Positions 38,744 through 46,930 of a DNA stretch of 64,000 nt are shown here, in pieces. The DNA comes from Clostridiaceae bacterium Marseille-Q4149. Lineage in GTDB: Bacteria > Bacillota > Clostridia > Oscillospirales > Oscillospiraceae. The stretch lies in the NCBI GenBank assembly GCA_018228685.1, contig CP073691.1:434001-498000 (forward strand), in the 5' to 3' direction. Below the pieces are notes generated by a model. That model was given only the letters and a program-made list of their open reading frames with translations, searched no databases and was not told the origin of the DNA. Made by a program: the position numbers and the translations under genes. Numbering within the stretch: position 1 is the stretch's first letter; every line of letters begins with the position of its first letter.

Positions 38744-39505
38744 TCACGCTGAAGCTTTCTGTTGTGCATATTCGCAGATTAGCTTTGCTGCATTGCGAAT
38801 TTCCTCGCCGCCCGTAAACTTTGTTGCACACCACTGGATCGCTTTCGGGTCCATCTGCAATACATCACCCAGCGTCTTTCCGCCGTACTTTGTTATCGGG
38901 CAAGGAACACGCATGGCCTGTTCTACCTTTTCTTCAAAGGTGAGTTCTCTTTGCGGCGGCGCCGTTGGCTCTACGGTATATTCTTCTTCCGTTTCCGAAT
39001 CGGGTGTAACAGTAGAGCTTTCGTGTGGTGTGCAGCCGCCTGCCTGAGCACTGTTGCCGTTCAGCTCATCCGTGGCAGTATCTTCAAACTCATCACCTGC
39101 CATAGCAAACTGCAAACCGAAGCCGGCATTACGCAGCGCAATACCGACGGCTGCCGTCTGTGCCCATTCACGGGGCGAAACAGAAGGTTTATCCGCCAGG
39201 TATCCGCGAGAGGCTGTTGCCTCGGCAAGATAGCATTCCGCACCGTCCTTGTAGCTTGGGTATACCTTAGCTGTTGCCACAAAGCAATCCTTTCCGGGTG
39301 ATACCGTAATGGCAATACGCCCTTCGGGATACTTCATACGAAACCACGCCATCTGGATCATAACCGGGAGGCGCTTACGCACCTCACCGGTTTCCAGGTC
39401 GGTATAATCTACCGCAAACGGTGTCGGATCGAATCCGTCCACCTTGTTGATTCCTTCGATTTTGGCAAGCATAGCCGCCTTATCATTCGAGTTGTTCTGA
39501 CTCAT
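38744..39505 (-). CDS. Possible recombination/annealing protein with exonuclease X-like C-terminus
   Basis: 253 aa; not recognised with certainty. SPREWAQTAAVGIALRNAGFG near 108-128 resembles the helix of phage annealing-type proteins, in which A-x-T-x-A-x-G-x-A-L-x-x-A-G-F-G is conserved. A Ser/Glu-rich linker follows, then PITKYGGKTLGDVLQMDPKA, similar to the short domain at the C-terminus of exodeoxyribonuclease X and DUF3820. The YqaJ nuclease in the same operon supports a two-component recombination role. GGAGG precedes the ATG. Confidence 0.5.
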   Translation of the reverse strand: MSQNNSNDKAAMLAKIEGINKVDGFDPTPFAVDYTDLETGEVRKRLPVMIQMAWFRMKYPEGRIAITVSPGKDCFVATAKVYPSYKDGAECYLAEATASRGYLADKPSVSPREWAQTAAVGIALRNAGFGLQFAMAGDEFEDTATDELNGNSAQAGGCTPHESSTVTPDSETEEEYTVEPTAPPQRELTFEEKVEQAMRVPCPITKYGGKTLGDVLQMDPKAIQWCATKFTGGEEIRNAAKLICEYAQQKASA

Positions 39506-39517
39506 TAGAAAGCCTCC

Positions 39518-39961
39518 TTAGAAATTGATATAGGTGTTGCGATACTGCATCCAGACGGGCAGAATCGTTTTGATGTAATTGTTGATGCAGGTTTTGTACT
39601 GCTCCTGCGTAGATGCCTTAAAGCTGGAAAAGCGCTTGCGTCCGTCCTGCACCACCTGTATAAAGGATTGCAGTGCGGTTTCACGCTTTTTCTGCCCTTC
39701 GGCATCCGTCTTAGGGCCGAACTTGCGCTCATTCAGCGTAAAGCGCACATAGGCGTCTACAAGCTGGAAATGGAATCCCATAGATTTGGTGTCCATCGTA
39801 ACCGGCGCAGATTTACACAGGCTCTCAAAAGTCTCCAGCACACAAATGCGGTAGTTCAGTTCCTGCATAATCAGCACCTGGTCAAGCGGTAAGCTGTTTG
39901 CCGCAATCTGCTCACGGATATCATTCTGCCTTTTTCGGTACTGCTCCAAAATTGTTGCCAT
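39518..39961 (-). CDS. Unrecognised helical protein
   Basis: 147 aa. MATILEQYRKRQNDIREQIA begins a mostly helical protein with no motif I can name. AAAGGAG precedes the ATG at 39,961; longer frames upstream overlap the helicase gene and lack a ribosome binding site. It lies 12 bp before the annealing-type gene and 13 bp after the helicase, so it belongs to the replication and recombination operon and probably acts with these proteins. Confidence 0.65.
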   Translation of the reverse strand: MATILEQYRKRQNDIREQIAANSLPLDQVLIMQELNYRICVLETFESLCKSAPVTMDTKSMGFHFQLVDAYVRFTLNERKFGPKTDAEGQKKRETALQSFIQVVQDGRKRFSSFKASTQEQYKTCINNYIKTILPVWMQYRNTYINF

Positions 39962-39974
39962 TTCGGTACTCCTT

Positions 39975-42155
39975 TCATTGCATAGCGGCCTGCAGGCGTT
40001 TTGCCAAACAGGTGCCGCGTTTTTCTGTGTCGGTTTTCTTGATTGCCATACACAAAGCACGACGCTCGCCGACAATGATGACATTTTCTTTGCCGCGGGT
40101 AATGGCGGTATACACCAGAGGCCGTGTCAGCATGACGTAGTGGGCGCATTGCAGGTTGATGATCACGGATCTGTATTCCGAGCCTTGCGACTTATGGATG
40201 GTAGAAGCATAACCCAAATCCAGCATATCAAGCTGACTCGTGTCATACTCAGCCATTCGTCCGTCTCCGAAATCAATCGTGACGGTCGTCTCGTCACCGG
40301 CTTTGCAGATTTTTGTGATATACCCGATGTCGCCGTTACTGATTTCATCGCAGTTTTTGATTTGCATCACCTTATCGCCGCAGCGGAACTTTCTCGTCCC
40401 GTGAGTGACCTCAGCCTTGTCCGGCGCAGGAGGATTGATTTTCTCCCGCAGCAGCTCGTTGAGCGCATTGACGCCGGTTTCGGTTTTCTGCCGGTATGGT
40501 GAGAGCAATGCGACATTGTCCACACCATATTTGGCAGTTTCCTGCAGATACAGCTCTACAATTTTCTCGGCCGACTTGGGAATACTCGCCGAGTCATAAA
40601 ACTGAAAGTCGCTGCCATACTCAAGACTCATATTCCCGTGACGGATCAGTTTCGCATTGGTTGCTATCCGGCTGCCAGCTGTTTGACGGAAGATTTTATC
40701 CAGCTTCACGACCGGCACGATACCACTTGCGATCATTTCGCTCAGCACCGCCCCGGGTCCGACAGATGGCAACTGATCAGCGTCTCCGATAAGGATCAGC
40801 TGACTGCCCGGTTTTACAGAGTCAAACAGATCTCCTGCAAGGTAGATATCCAGCATAGATACCTCATCGACCAGAATCAGGTCGGCATCCAGCGTTTCAG
40901 GATCACCGTATTCTCCGTCCTCGCCGGCAATCAGCCCCAAAGCCTTATGAACCGTAGAGGCCGGGAAGCCGGTTGACTGCTCCATACGCCTTGCGGCACG
41001 CCCTGTCGGCGCACAGCACACGATCTCCTTTGACGGATGATTGCGGCTATAGATGCCGAGCAAAGCTTTTTGCAGCATCGTCTTGCCGGTACCGGGACCG
41101 CCGGTAATAATGCAAAGGCCGCTGGTAAGCGCCGTTTTGATTGCCTGCCGCTGTTCAGGAGCCAGACGCACCCTCAAACGGCTTTCCTCGCGGTCGAGCT
41201 CGTAGTCCAAGTCGCCATAAGTGCAGGGATTTTGATGGCGGAGCTGATACCGGATTAAATCGGCGAGCTTTTCTTCGGCTTTTGCCGTTTTCTCCCGATA
41301 AACGCAGCTTTCATAGGTCCGCATTCTTCCGTCAAGGATAAGACGGTTGGCACGGGCTGCAATCATTTGATCGGTGAGTTCCGGCGTCTCCAGAGTTTTT
41401 CGGCAAGCGGTAATAAAACCATCCCGATCCATACACAAATTTCCGCGGCCTTCCGCATCGGTCAGCGTGTAGAGAATACCTTCATCCACACGCTCCGTAG
41501 ACAGGCGGTCGATGCCCATACTCATGGCAATCTTATCTGCCGTCTTGAAGCCAACGCCGACCATTTCGCAGAGCTTATACGGATGGTTCTTGACGATATC
41601 CATCGTCTGCTCCCCGTATTCTTTGTAGAGCTTTACAGCACGGTTCGGTGTGATTCCATGCGGTGAGAGAAAAGCCACCACATCACGGGCGCCTCGGTTG
41701 GCAAGATAGGAATCGCAGATTTTTTTGAGCTTATTCTGGCTGATACCGGAGATGGTCAAAAGCATTTCCGGCTTCTTGTCCAGCACCTCCAGCGCCATGT
41801 TCCCAAACGCATCATAGATACGCTCCGCCATTTTCGGACCGATGCCTTTGATCTGCCCGGACGAGAGATAGGCAACGATGCCTTCTCGGGTCGGAATGAT
41901 CTGTTCCTCGTACCCCTCGACATCATACTGAATGCCGTATTTGGGATCCTTTCGCCAGTGTCCGCGCATTTCATAGCGCATATTGCTGGCGGTAGGCAGG
42001 CAGTACCCGACGGCCTTGATTTGTGTAATGGTATTGCCGCTGCTATCCTTCAGTTTCTCACAGGGTCGGTAAAGCGCAATCATAAAGCTTGTCGCATCTG
42101 CCGCACCGGTACCGGAAGGATAGATCATTTTTTCAAATTGGCATAACAATGTCAT
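39975..42155 (-). CDS. RecD2-like superfamily 1 helicase
   Basis: 726 aa. An N-terminal OB-like region and tandem helix-hairpin-helix motifs (IKGIGPKMAERI, TISGISQNKLKKI, MVGVGFKTADKIA) precede the motor. Walker A TGGPGTGKTML is near residue 353, Walker B LILVDEVSMLD near 428, and motif VI TAITRGKENVII near 700. RecD2 enzymes unwind DNA 5' to 3'. The ATG at 42,155 follows a terminator hairpin and lies next to GAAAGGAG, so a longer frame to 42,248 is rejected. Confidence 0.92.
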   Translation of the reverse strand: MTLLCQFEKMIYPSGTGAADATSFMIALYRPCEKLKDSSGNTITQIKAVGYCLPTASNMRYEMRGHWRKDPKYGIQYDVEGYEEQIIPTREGIVAYLSSGQIKGIGPKMAERIYDAFGNMALEVLDKKPEMLLTISGISQNKLKKICDSYLANRGARDVVAFLSPHGITPNRAVKLYKEYGEQTMDIVKNHPYKLCEMVGVGFKTADKIAMSMGIDRLSTERVDEGILYTLTDAEGRGNLCMDRDGFITACRKTLETPELTDQMIAARANRLILDGRMRTYESCVYREKTAKAEEKLADLIRYQLRHQNPCTYGDLDYELDREESRLRVRLAPEQRQAIKTALTSGLCIITGGPGTGKTMLQKALLGIYSRNHPSKEIVCCAPTGRAARRMEQSTGFPASTVHKALGLIAGEDGEYGDPETLDADLILVDEVSMLDIYLAGDLFDSVKPGSQLILIGDADQLPSVGPGAVLSEMIASGIVPVVKLDKIFRQTAGSRIATNAKLIRHGNMSLEYGSDFQFYDSASIPKSAEKIVELYLQETAKYGVDNVALLSPYRQKTETGVNALNELLREKINPPAPDKAEVTHGTRKFRCGDKVMQIKNCDEISNGDIGYITKICKAGDETTVTIDFGDGRMAEYDTSQLDMLDLGYASTIHKSQGSEYRSVIINLQCAHYVMLTRPLVYTAITRGKENVIIVGERRALCMAIKKTDTEKRGTCLAKRLQAAMQ

Positions 42156-42180
42156 TACTCCTTTCACTTTGTTCCGGAAA

Positions 42181-42232
42181 ACAAAGAACTCCCGAAAACG
42201 CAGCGAAACACTGCTTCTCAGGAGTTCTTTGT
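42181..42232 (-). terminator. Terminator between the DUF7768 and helicase genes
   Basis: Minus strand CAAAGAACTCC pairs with GGAGTTCTTTG, followed by TTTTCC. It separates two genes that otherwise look like one operon. Confidence 0.75.
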
Positions 42233-42244
42233 GATACGGCATAG

Positions 42245-42769
42245 TCATTTGAACAGTGCCGCATTTTCCAGATAGGATTCGGGATCCGTAAACGCCATCG
42301 GAAAGTTTTCACGATCCAGCTTTACGGATTTCTTATTCCCGTTGTTTTGTGTGACGAGTTTCTGCACCTCCAGATACAAGCCTTCGTCAAATACCGTAAT
42401 CGGCATACGAAGCAAGGCCGCCTTGGCGATTTCGCCGCGCATACCGTTGCTGAGCCTATTTCCACATACGAGCATAATATCGCTTTGCTCCAGTATCTCC
42501 AGACCGAACCGGAGCGCAATGGCTCGTTCAGCAGGGATCTCATCACAAAGCAAAAGCGGCAGATACGCATGAGGCGCAGCGGCATTCATGTTCATTTTCT
42601 TGTTTGCGTAGAACATATAAGCTCTGGCCGTGCGCAGGTTCTTTTCGCACTGCTCATGGGTGTCTGCCCGGAAGGGGGAGCACACATAGGCTCTTTTGCG
42701 GTAGCGATCAGCGGAAGCCAATTGATACATCAGCTCCTGCTGCCAGTATTGGTGATAGATATTGTCCAT
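42245..42769 (-). CDS. DUF7768 (DUF4406-like) protein of element 3
   Basis: 174 aa. RAYVCSPFRADTHEQCEKNL is the fold opening, and ILEQSDIMLVCGNRLSNGMR matches the same position as VLVVCGNYVNEAVKND in the protein at 409-750 on element 1. DUF4406/DUF7768 proteins have a nucleoside deoxyribosyltransferase-like fold; no reaction is established for them. It sits between YqaJ and RecD2, so a role in nucleotide or DNA protection is possible but unproven. Confidence 0.75.
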   Translation of the reverse strand: MDNIYHQYWQQELMYQLASADRYRKRAYVCSPFRADTHEQCEKNLRTARAYMFYANKKMNMNAAAPHAYLPLLLCDEIPAERAIALRFGLEILEQSDIMLVCGNRLSNGMRGEIAKAALLRMPITVFDEGLYLEVQKLVTQNNGNKKSVKLDRENFPMAFTDPESYLENAALFK

Positions 42770-42784
42770 AGTAGGACTCCTTTC

Positions 42785-43822
42785 TTAAAGTGGTTGTACA
42801 CTGACCTTGACCTTACGGCTCTGTGTAGTCTTCATTACATCCGGCAGAATCGTCGGATACTTTGCCTTCAGGACCTTGGAATCAGGTCGTGTAGTGGATT
42901 TGGTCACGAAATCAATGAGAAGCTTATCCGATGTCGTCGTAAGGACGCCATGCTCATGCTCCTTCATGATTTCGGCAATTCGCACGCTGTGTGCTTCGAT
43001 CTCCTTTTCATAAGTTTTGATTTCACGGTTGCACTCCGTGATCTTGCCTTGCAGCAGAGCGATTCGACGCAGTGCGTTTTCCTGTTTAGAGGAAAACTCA
43101 ATGGTCGGCAGCCCAGACTGGCTTTCTCCATAGATACGGGCCAGCGATTCAAGCGCCAGCTGCGGCGCTACACCGGACATTGTGGGCGGCTTATCGTGTT
43201 CCAGACTCCATATCCACTCATCGAGCCGCTCGAAAATCATATCTTCCTTTGCTCTATCCCGGGTGATATCCGGTATTGCCAGGTCATTGTCTGGGTTGTT
43301 TCCCCAGATTGCGGAGAACGAACCGATATTGACATCAGCAACGGCCAAATAGAAACGCAGCTGCAATTCATAGTACAGAGGAATGGCACCATCGTCCCAC
43401 TCACTTGCTTTATGATAGGTACAGCTCTTGCACTCCAGGATGCCTGGTTCTCCGTCAGAGGTACGCTCAAAACGCCGATCGAAGTTGGCAAGCGCATACG
43501 GATGGTCTGCGTGTTGGTACAGATTCGTGTCCTCATACACACGGTTGCCGGTTTTCTTGGCATACCAATGCGCTGCGATAGGTTCAAGCAAATGCCCCAT
43601 TTCAAGCTGATTGGCGTTGCTTTTTGCCGGCGGCTTCATCCGTCCCTTTTTGATCATCCACAGTTCCAGCGGCGTTGTCCAAGGGGAGACCCCGAAGACG
43701 GCTGCCACATCACTGCCGCCGACTGTATACGGGATTTTACCGGACGGTCCGTGCATACGAGCCGCCAGCCACTGGGCGTTGGTCATTCCGGCAGTATCGC
43801 ATAGGATATTCGGTGCCGCCAT
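42785..43822 (-). CDS. YqaJ-type viral exonuclease
   Basis: 345 aa. PD-(D/E)XK nuclease of the lambda-exonuclease clan: IPYTVGGSDVAAVFGVSPWT (residues 30-49), NQLEMGHLLEPIAAHWY, then catalytic-type FDRRFE ... PGILECKSC near 114-134 and YYELQLRFYLAV. A C-terminal helical extension has ILLQGKITECNREIKTYEKE-type coiled coil. It would resect double-stranded ends for annealing. Its ATG overlaps the upstream stop (TGATG). Confidence 0.92.
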   Translation of the reverse strand: MAAPNILCDTAGMTNAQWLAARMHGPSGKIPYTVGGSDVAAVFGVSPWTTPLELWMIKKGRMKPPAKSNANQLEMGHLLEPIAAHWYAKKTGNRVYEDTNLYQHADHPYALANFDRRFERTSDGEPGILECKSCTYHKASEWDDGAIPLYYELQLRFYLAVADVNIGSFSAIWGNNPDNDLAIPDITRDRAKEDMIFERLDEWIWSLEHDKPPTMSGVAPQLALESLARIYGESQSGLPTIEFSSKQENALRRIALLQGKITECNREIKTYEKEIEAHSVRIAEIMKEHEHGVLTTTSDKLLIDFVTKSTTRPDSKVLKAKYPTILPDVMKTTQSRKVKVSVQPL

Positions 43823-44964
43823 CAGTAGCTCACCGCCTTTGCCAAATCAAAATCACTCCATTTGAGTGTGAGCGCGCGCGCCATATTTTCCTCGACAACG
43901 AGGAGCTTGCTTTCGGGAAACTTATCCGTTTTGAGAATAAACGGGATCTCCTGCATGGCTAAAAACACATCATGTGCCGTGGCAGGGCCTCCGCCGTAAG
44001 ACATCTCAAACATGGCGATTGCTTCGACTGCTGCCTTTTTAGGAAGGCTGAGCTTTTTACACACCCGCGTCATGGCGTTGATTGGAAAATCCAGATGGAT
44101 CTCCATCAGCGCCTGCAGCTTAGCGATGCTGTCACCAAACTGGGCAAACAGTTGATCCAGCGCCGTATCAAAGTCAGCAACCTTGGATTGATGCCGATGA
44201 TCTACGGCTATGCAGCCGCCGATATGGATAGAGTGCCTGCCGTTCATCAGAAGCGCAGAGACCTTTGCCGAGGCAACACCGGTATCCGATGTCATAAAGC
44301 GGATACCCGGCATCAGTTTGGATGCCATCGTCGCTTTGCCCTGGGCAGCCAGCACCTTTGCGTAGGTCCCGAGCAGGTCTTCCTTCTGGTCAGGCATTCG
44401 CCATGAGGCACTGACCAGAGAATGGTCACAGTACCCGGACTCAAACTCGTTCCCGGAGAACCGTGCATCGAGTTTTGCCTGCAGAACTTTCAGCAGCTCG
44501 TCGATCGGAAGGACGGAATAATCCACCTCATCACCGGAGTGAACGGCGGAGATTTTTTCGTCCCGGATCAGCAAGAGCGCATCCGCCGAATACAGCTTCA
44601 GGCATTCGTTGAGCACTTCGGCCAATACCTCGCGGCTGAGTTTGGGGAGCGCAGTGCCTCCGATCTTTGCTCTGTCGAGCAGGCTTTTGTAGGCTGTCAT
44701 ACGGACCGGATAGAGTTCTCCGTTTACGCGCATAGCAAGCCCGAGATTTTCTGCCGTATCCTTTACGGCTTCCTGTGATGTTCCTGCGGCAAACGCCGGC
44801 AAATTACCGATGAGAGGCGAGGACTCGCCGAGAGGTTCCACCTGCAGGTCAGCGACCTTGCAGCGGATCCAACGGCTGTTCTTTGCCTGTTCCTCATGAT
44901 AATCCAGCAGCGTTGGGTAGGAACTGAACAGCGTATAATAGCTGTCCTGGCATGGTTTTTGCAT
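43822..44964 (-). CDS. Unrecognised protein, first gene of the replication operon
   Basis: 380 aa, soluble. It resembles in general layout the DUF932 phage/plasmid proteins (a region around RVNGELYPVRMTAYKSLLDR and later YCDHSLVSASWRMPD), but I would not assign it firmly. It is the first gene after an attenuator cassette at 45,071-45,197 and is coupled to YqaJ by a one-base overlap, pointing to a role in element replication or recombination. AAAGGAG precedes the ATG. Confidence 0.6.
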   Translation of the reverse strand: MQKPCQDSYYTLFSSYPTLLDYHEEQAKNSRWIRCKVADLQVEPLGESSPLIGNLPAFAAGTSQEAVKDTAENLGLAMRVNGELYPVRMTAYKSLLDRAKIGGTALPKLSREVLAEVLNECLKLYSADALLLIRDEKISAVHSGDEVDYSVLPIDELLKVLQAKLDARFSGNEFESGYCDHSLVSASWRMPDQKEDLLGTYAKVLAAQGKATMASKLMPGIRFMTSDTGVASAKVSALLMNGRHSIHIGGCIAVDHRHQSKVADFDTALDQLFAQFGDSIAKLQALMEIHLDFPINAMTRVCKKLSLPKKAAVEAIAMFEMSYGGGPATAHDVFLAMQEIPFILKTDKFPESKLLVVEENMARALTLKWSDFDLAKAVSY

Positions 44965-45018
44965 AATGAAATGCTCCTTTCTTTGATTTTAACGGCAATG
45001 CCGCCTTGATATATGACA

Positions 45019-45050
45019 AAAGCCAGCACTCCCGAAGGACTGCTGGCTTT
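45019..45050 (-). terminator. Strong hairpin in the leader of the replication operon
   Basis: AAAGCCAGCA pairs with TGCTGGCTTT, with TTTTGTC downstream on the minus strand. It is a second terminator-like stem after the attenuator and before the first gene. Confidence 0.75.
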
Positions 45051-45070
45051 ATGCCCGAATGAATTGGCCG

Positions 45071-45114
45071 GAAACAAAAAAAGTGCCATTTGCAATAACG
45101 CAAATGACACTGTG
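45071..45114 (-). terminator. Attenuator-type terminator, cassette A
   Basis: Minus strand AGTGTCATTTGC pairs with GCAAATGGCACT, followed by TTTTTTTGTTTC. It lies about 60 bp after the promoter and 110 bp before the operon, in the same layout as cassette B at 56,231. Confidence 0.88.
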
Positions 45115-45168
45115 ATAACTCTGTTAAACTATGCTTGGATCAGAACCAAACTTGATACTTACATAGAT

Positions 45169-45197
45169 AGTATAACAGAAAACTTCGCAATAGTCAA
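45169..45197 (-). promoter_or_regulatory. Promoter, cassette A (replication operon)
   Basis: Minus strand TTGACT (45197-45192), 17-bp spacer, TATACT (45174-45169). The early transcript TGTAAGTATCAAG matches cassette B at 12 of 13 positions. Confidence 0.88.
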
Positions 45198-45293
45198 TCC
45201 ATTCGCCGGAAAAGGGCATTTTCAGCACAAATCAATTTACATTCTTACCTCACAAATCGGAAATTTGCAGTCGGAATGTAAACGCATATCAGT

Positions 45294-45506
45294 TTAAGCC
45301 ATCGCAGGCTTTCGTGCATCGATATAGAGATCAATGTCATGAATGATATAGTTTGTGCCGGTAGTGTGAAGCGCCTCGTAGCAGGCGTACAGGTAATCCC
45401 ACACGCGATATTTACTGAACAGCTCATCAAGCTGTCTGCCGGTCAGCTTCTTTGCATATTTATACTGCTCGGCACAAAATATCATGAATTTTCCCTCTTT
45501 TGTCAT
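45294..45506 (-). CDS. DUF3791 protein, copy 1
   Basis: 70 aa. FCAEQYKYAKKLTGRQLDEL, then YEALHTTGTNYIIHDIDLYI: the DUF3791 signature is the LHT-G-x-x-YI-x-DID ending. DUF3791 proteins are frequently encoded beside DUF3990 proteins, and the pair has the appearance of toxin and antitoxin; the exact function is not established. It overlaps the second copy by 4 bp and is the last gene of a five-gene operon that starts at 46,759. Confidence 0.82.
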   Translation of the reverse strand: MTKEGKFMIFCAEQYKYAKKLTGRQLDELFSKYRVWDYLYACYEALHTTGTNYIIHDIDLYIDARKPAMA

Positions 45507-45718
45507 GCTGTGATCACGGCGTTTCGGGATTTTAGGTAGATATCAATATCATTGTTAATGTACTGATATCCGGTTGTATGAAGAACATCGTAAAACTCGT
45601 TCAAGTAGTCAAACACACCGTAACGGCGAAACAGTTCTGCAGTCTGTTTACCCGTCAGAGATTTATGCGCCTTATAGCTTTCAAGGCAAAACACAGAAAA
45701 AGCCGTTTCTTTGCTCAT
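45503..45718 (-). CDS. DUF3791 protein, copy 2
   Basis: 71 aa. FCLESYKAHKSLTGKQTAEL, then YDVLHTTGYQYINNDIDIYL. It is about half identical to the neighbouring copy, a tandem duplication that has diverged. Two antitoxin-like copies beside one DUF3990 gene could neutralise different variants of the toxin. The gap to the next gene upstream is 12 bp. Confidence 0.82.
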   Translation of the reverse strand: MSKETAFSVFCLESYKAHKSLTGKQTAELFRRYGVFDYLNEFYDVLHTTGYQYINNDIDIYLKSRNAVITA

Positions 45719-45730
45719 GGTTGTTCCTCT

Positions 45731-45967
45731 TTACACATCGGGAAATTCGATTTTTCCCGTTTTTTCTTCCTGCTCAAAAAGCAGATACAGCATATCCGTG
45801 CTGTATTGCCAGACTTTCGTATCCTCCTGCTCAAGAGTGGCATACAACTTTGAATTATACAACTTTGTGATTGCGTCATTTTCGGATATATTTTTCTTCT
45901 TTGCAATCATCCCTACAAGGTCAGCGCTGATGTAGGGCATAATTGCTGCAAATTGTTCCTGTCCCAT
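45731..45967 (-). CDS. Small partner protein of the DUF3990 operon
   Basis: 78 aa. SADLVGMIAKKKNISENDAI then LYNSKLYATLEQEDTKVWQY, ending LYLLFEQEEKTGKIEFPDV. This compact helical protein is a regular companion of DUF3990 and DUF3791 genes in Firmicutes. Its ATG is 1 bp from the DUF3990 stop. A candidate direct antitoxin by position, but not proven. Confidence 0.72.
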   Translation of the reverse strand: MGQEQFAAIMPYISADLVGMIAKKKNISENDAITKLYNSKLYATLEQEDTKVWQYSTDMLYLLFEQEEKTGKIEFPDV

Positions 45968-45968
45968 A

Positions 45969-46466
45969 TCATTGTTCCTCCGTTCTGATTTCTTTTGAAT
46001 CGATAAAGTGAATATAGGAAAGCATCTTTTCTGTATGGAATGTCCATTGATCCTGCAAGACCTCTGTCTTCAGCCGTTTTACCGTTTCCTCCGCATCCAG
46101 AACGCCGGTTTCAAAAAGGCGGATAGAGCGATAAACATTATCATCCGCTACCGGACCGATATGCATATCGAACATCTTTTCCGGCGTTTCACCGCGGCGG
46201 TTTCTGACGACGAATTGCAGCCACTCCATATCAGCGTGAGTGAAATGATATATCTCTGCCTGTTTCTGCGCTAGCTCAAAATCAAATTCGTAGATCGAAA
46301 CATATCCGATATTCTTGCTCTCTCTGCGCATTTTGATTTTTGCCCAACGCTCTGCTTGATGCTCAGATGTGGTCGTATAAAAGCCTGTTCCGAAATCAAG
46401 GAATGAATCACTGATGCGGATCTCCGGCTTTTCAACGAGCACCGTGCTTCCGTGATAAATAATCAT
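45969..46466 (-). CDS. DUF3990 protein, ADP-ribosyltransferase-like
   Basis: 165 aa. DUF3990 belongs to the ADP-ribosyltransferase fold group. IIYHGSTVLVEKPEI at the start supplies the H-G-S/T motif that contacts NAD, and DFGTGFYTTTSEHQAERWAK is the next conserved block (residues 26-45). A catalytic Glu cannot be assigned by eye. Encoded with three small proteins, it is best read as the toxin of a multi-part system; the target is unknown. It overlaps the gene upstream by 4 bp. Confidence 0.82.
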   Translation of the reverse strand: MIIYHGSTVLVEKPEIRISDSFLDFGTGFYTTTSEHQAERWAKIKMRRESKNIGYVSIYEFDFELAQKQAEIYHFTHADMEWLQFVVRNRRGETPEKMFDMHIGPVADDNVYRSIRLFETGVLDAEETVKRLKTEVLQDQWTFHTEKMLSYIHFIDSKEIRTEEQ

Positions 46467-46759
46467 GCGAGTTCCTCCAATAGTTTATGAATGGTCTTCT
46501 GCTCCTGCTTCAGCGCAGAAAGCATTTCTGTATAATGCTTCCGAAGGGCAAGCTTTTCACGGATTGTGTCAACCGTGTCAGTATCTTTACCAATATATTT
46601 ATCGTACAGCTTGCCGTTCTCTCTGTATCTAAGATAGTAGTATCCGTTTTTGCGGCAGGCAATCGAACCTTTGGGAAGTGCTTCAAGCAGAGATTCGTAT
46701 TGAAGAATCATCTGTTCATTGCGAACAGCTTCCTTCTGCACCACGGAATCAATCAGCAT
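46463..46759 (-). CDS. Small protein, first gene of the DUF3990 operon
   Basis: 98 aa. ESLLEALPKGSIACRKNGYY then LRYRENGKLYDKYIGKD and a C-terminal helix with HYTEMLSALKQEQ. Short proteins with this L-P-x-GSI and Y-R-x-x-GK-x-x-x-KYI layout precede toxin-like genes in many Firmicutes. The ATG at 46,759 is right because the promoter covers the longer upstream frame. Possible regulator or second antitoxin. Confidence 0.72.
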   Translation of the reverse strand: MLIDSVVQKEAVRNEQMILQYESLLEALPKGSIACRKNGYYYLRYRENGKLYDKYIGKDTDTVDTIREKLALRKHYTEMLSALKQEQKTIHKLLEELA

Positions 46760-46777
46760 TGCTCTCACCTCGGCATT

Positions 46778-46806
46778 ATTATACCACACAAATTGCAAAA
46801 TATCAA
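46778..46806 (-). promoter_or_regulatory. Promoter of the DUF3990 operon
   Basis: Minus strand TTGATA (46806-46801), 17-bp spacer, TATAAT (46783-46778), 18 bp before the first ATG. Confidence 0.88.
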
Positions 46807-46869
46807 TAGGCATGTGTGGTAAGATGGGGGAAAGCTGTTTTTGTCCGGCCAGCCATTAGCGGAACTATG

Positions 46870-46903
46870 ACAAAAAGAAAAGCGCCTGGATATTCCAAGC
46901 GCC
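46870..46903 (-). terminator. Intrinsic terminator after the methyltransferase
   Basis: Minus strand GGCGCTTGG pairs with CCAGGCGCT, followed by TTTCTTTTTG. Confidence 0.85.
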
Positions 46904-46930
46904 CTTCTCCTGAGTAATTAGATTTTGATA

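Noticed and set aside
42156..42248. N-terminal extension of the RecD2-like helicase
   Set aside because: It would translate a terminator hairpin; the ATG at 42,155 has a ribosome binding site.
42347..43804. 485-codon plus-strand open frame opposite the YqaJ gene
   Set aside because: No ribosome binding site, no recognisable domain, and it is the antisense of a clear nuclease gene and its neighbour.
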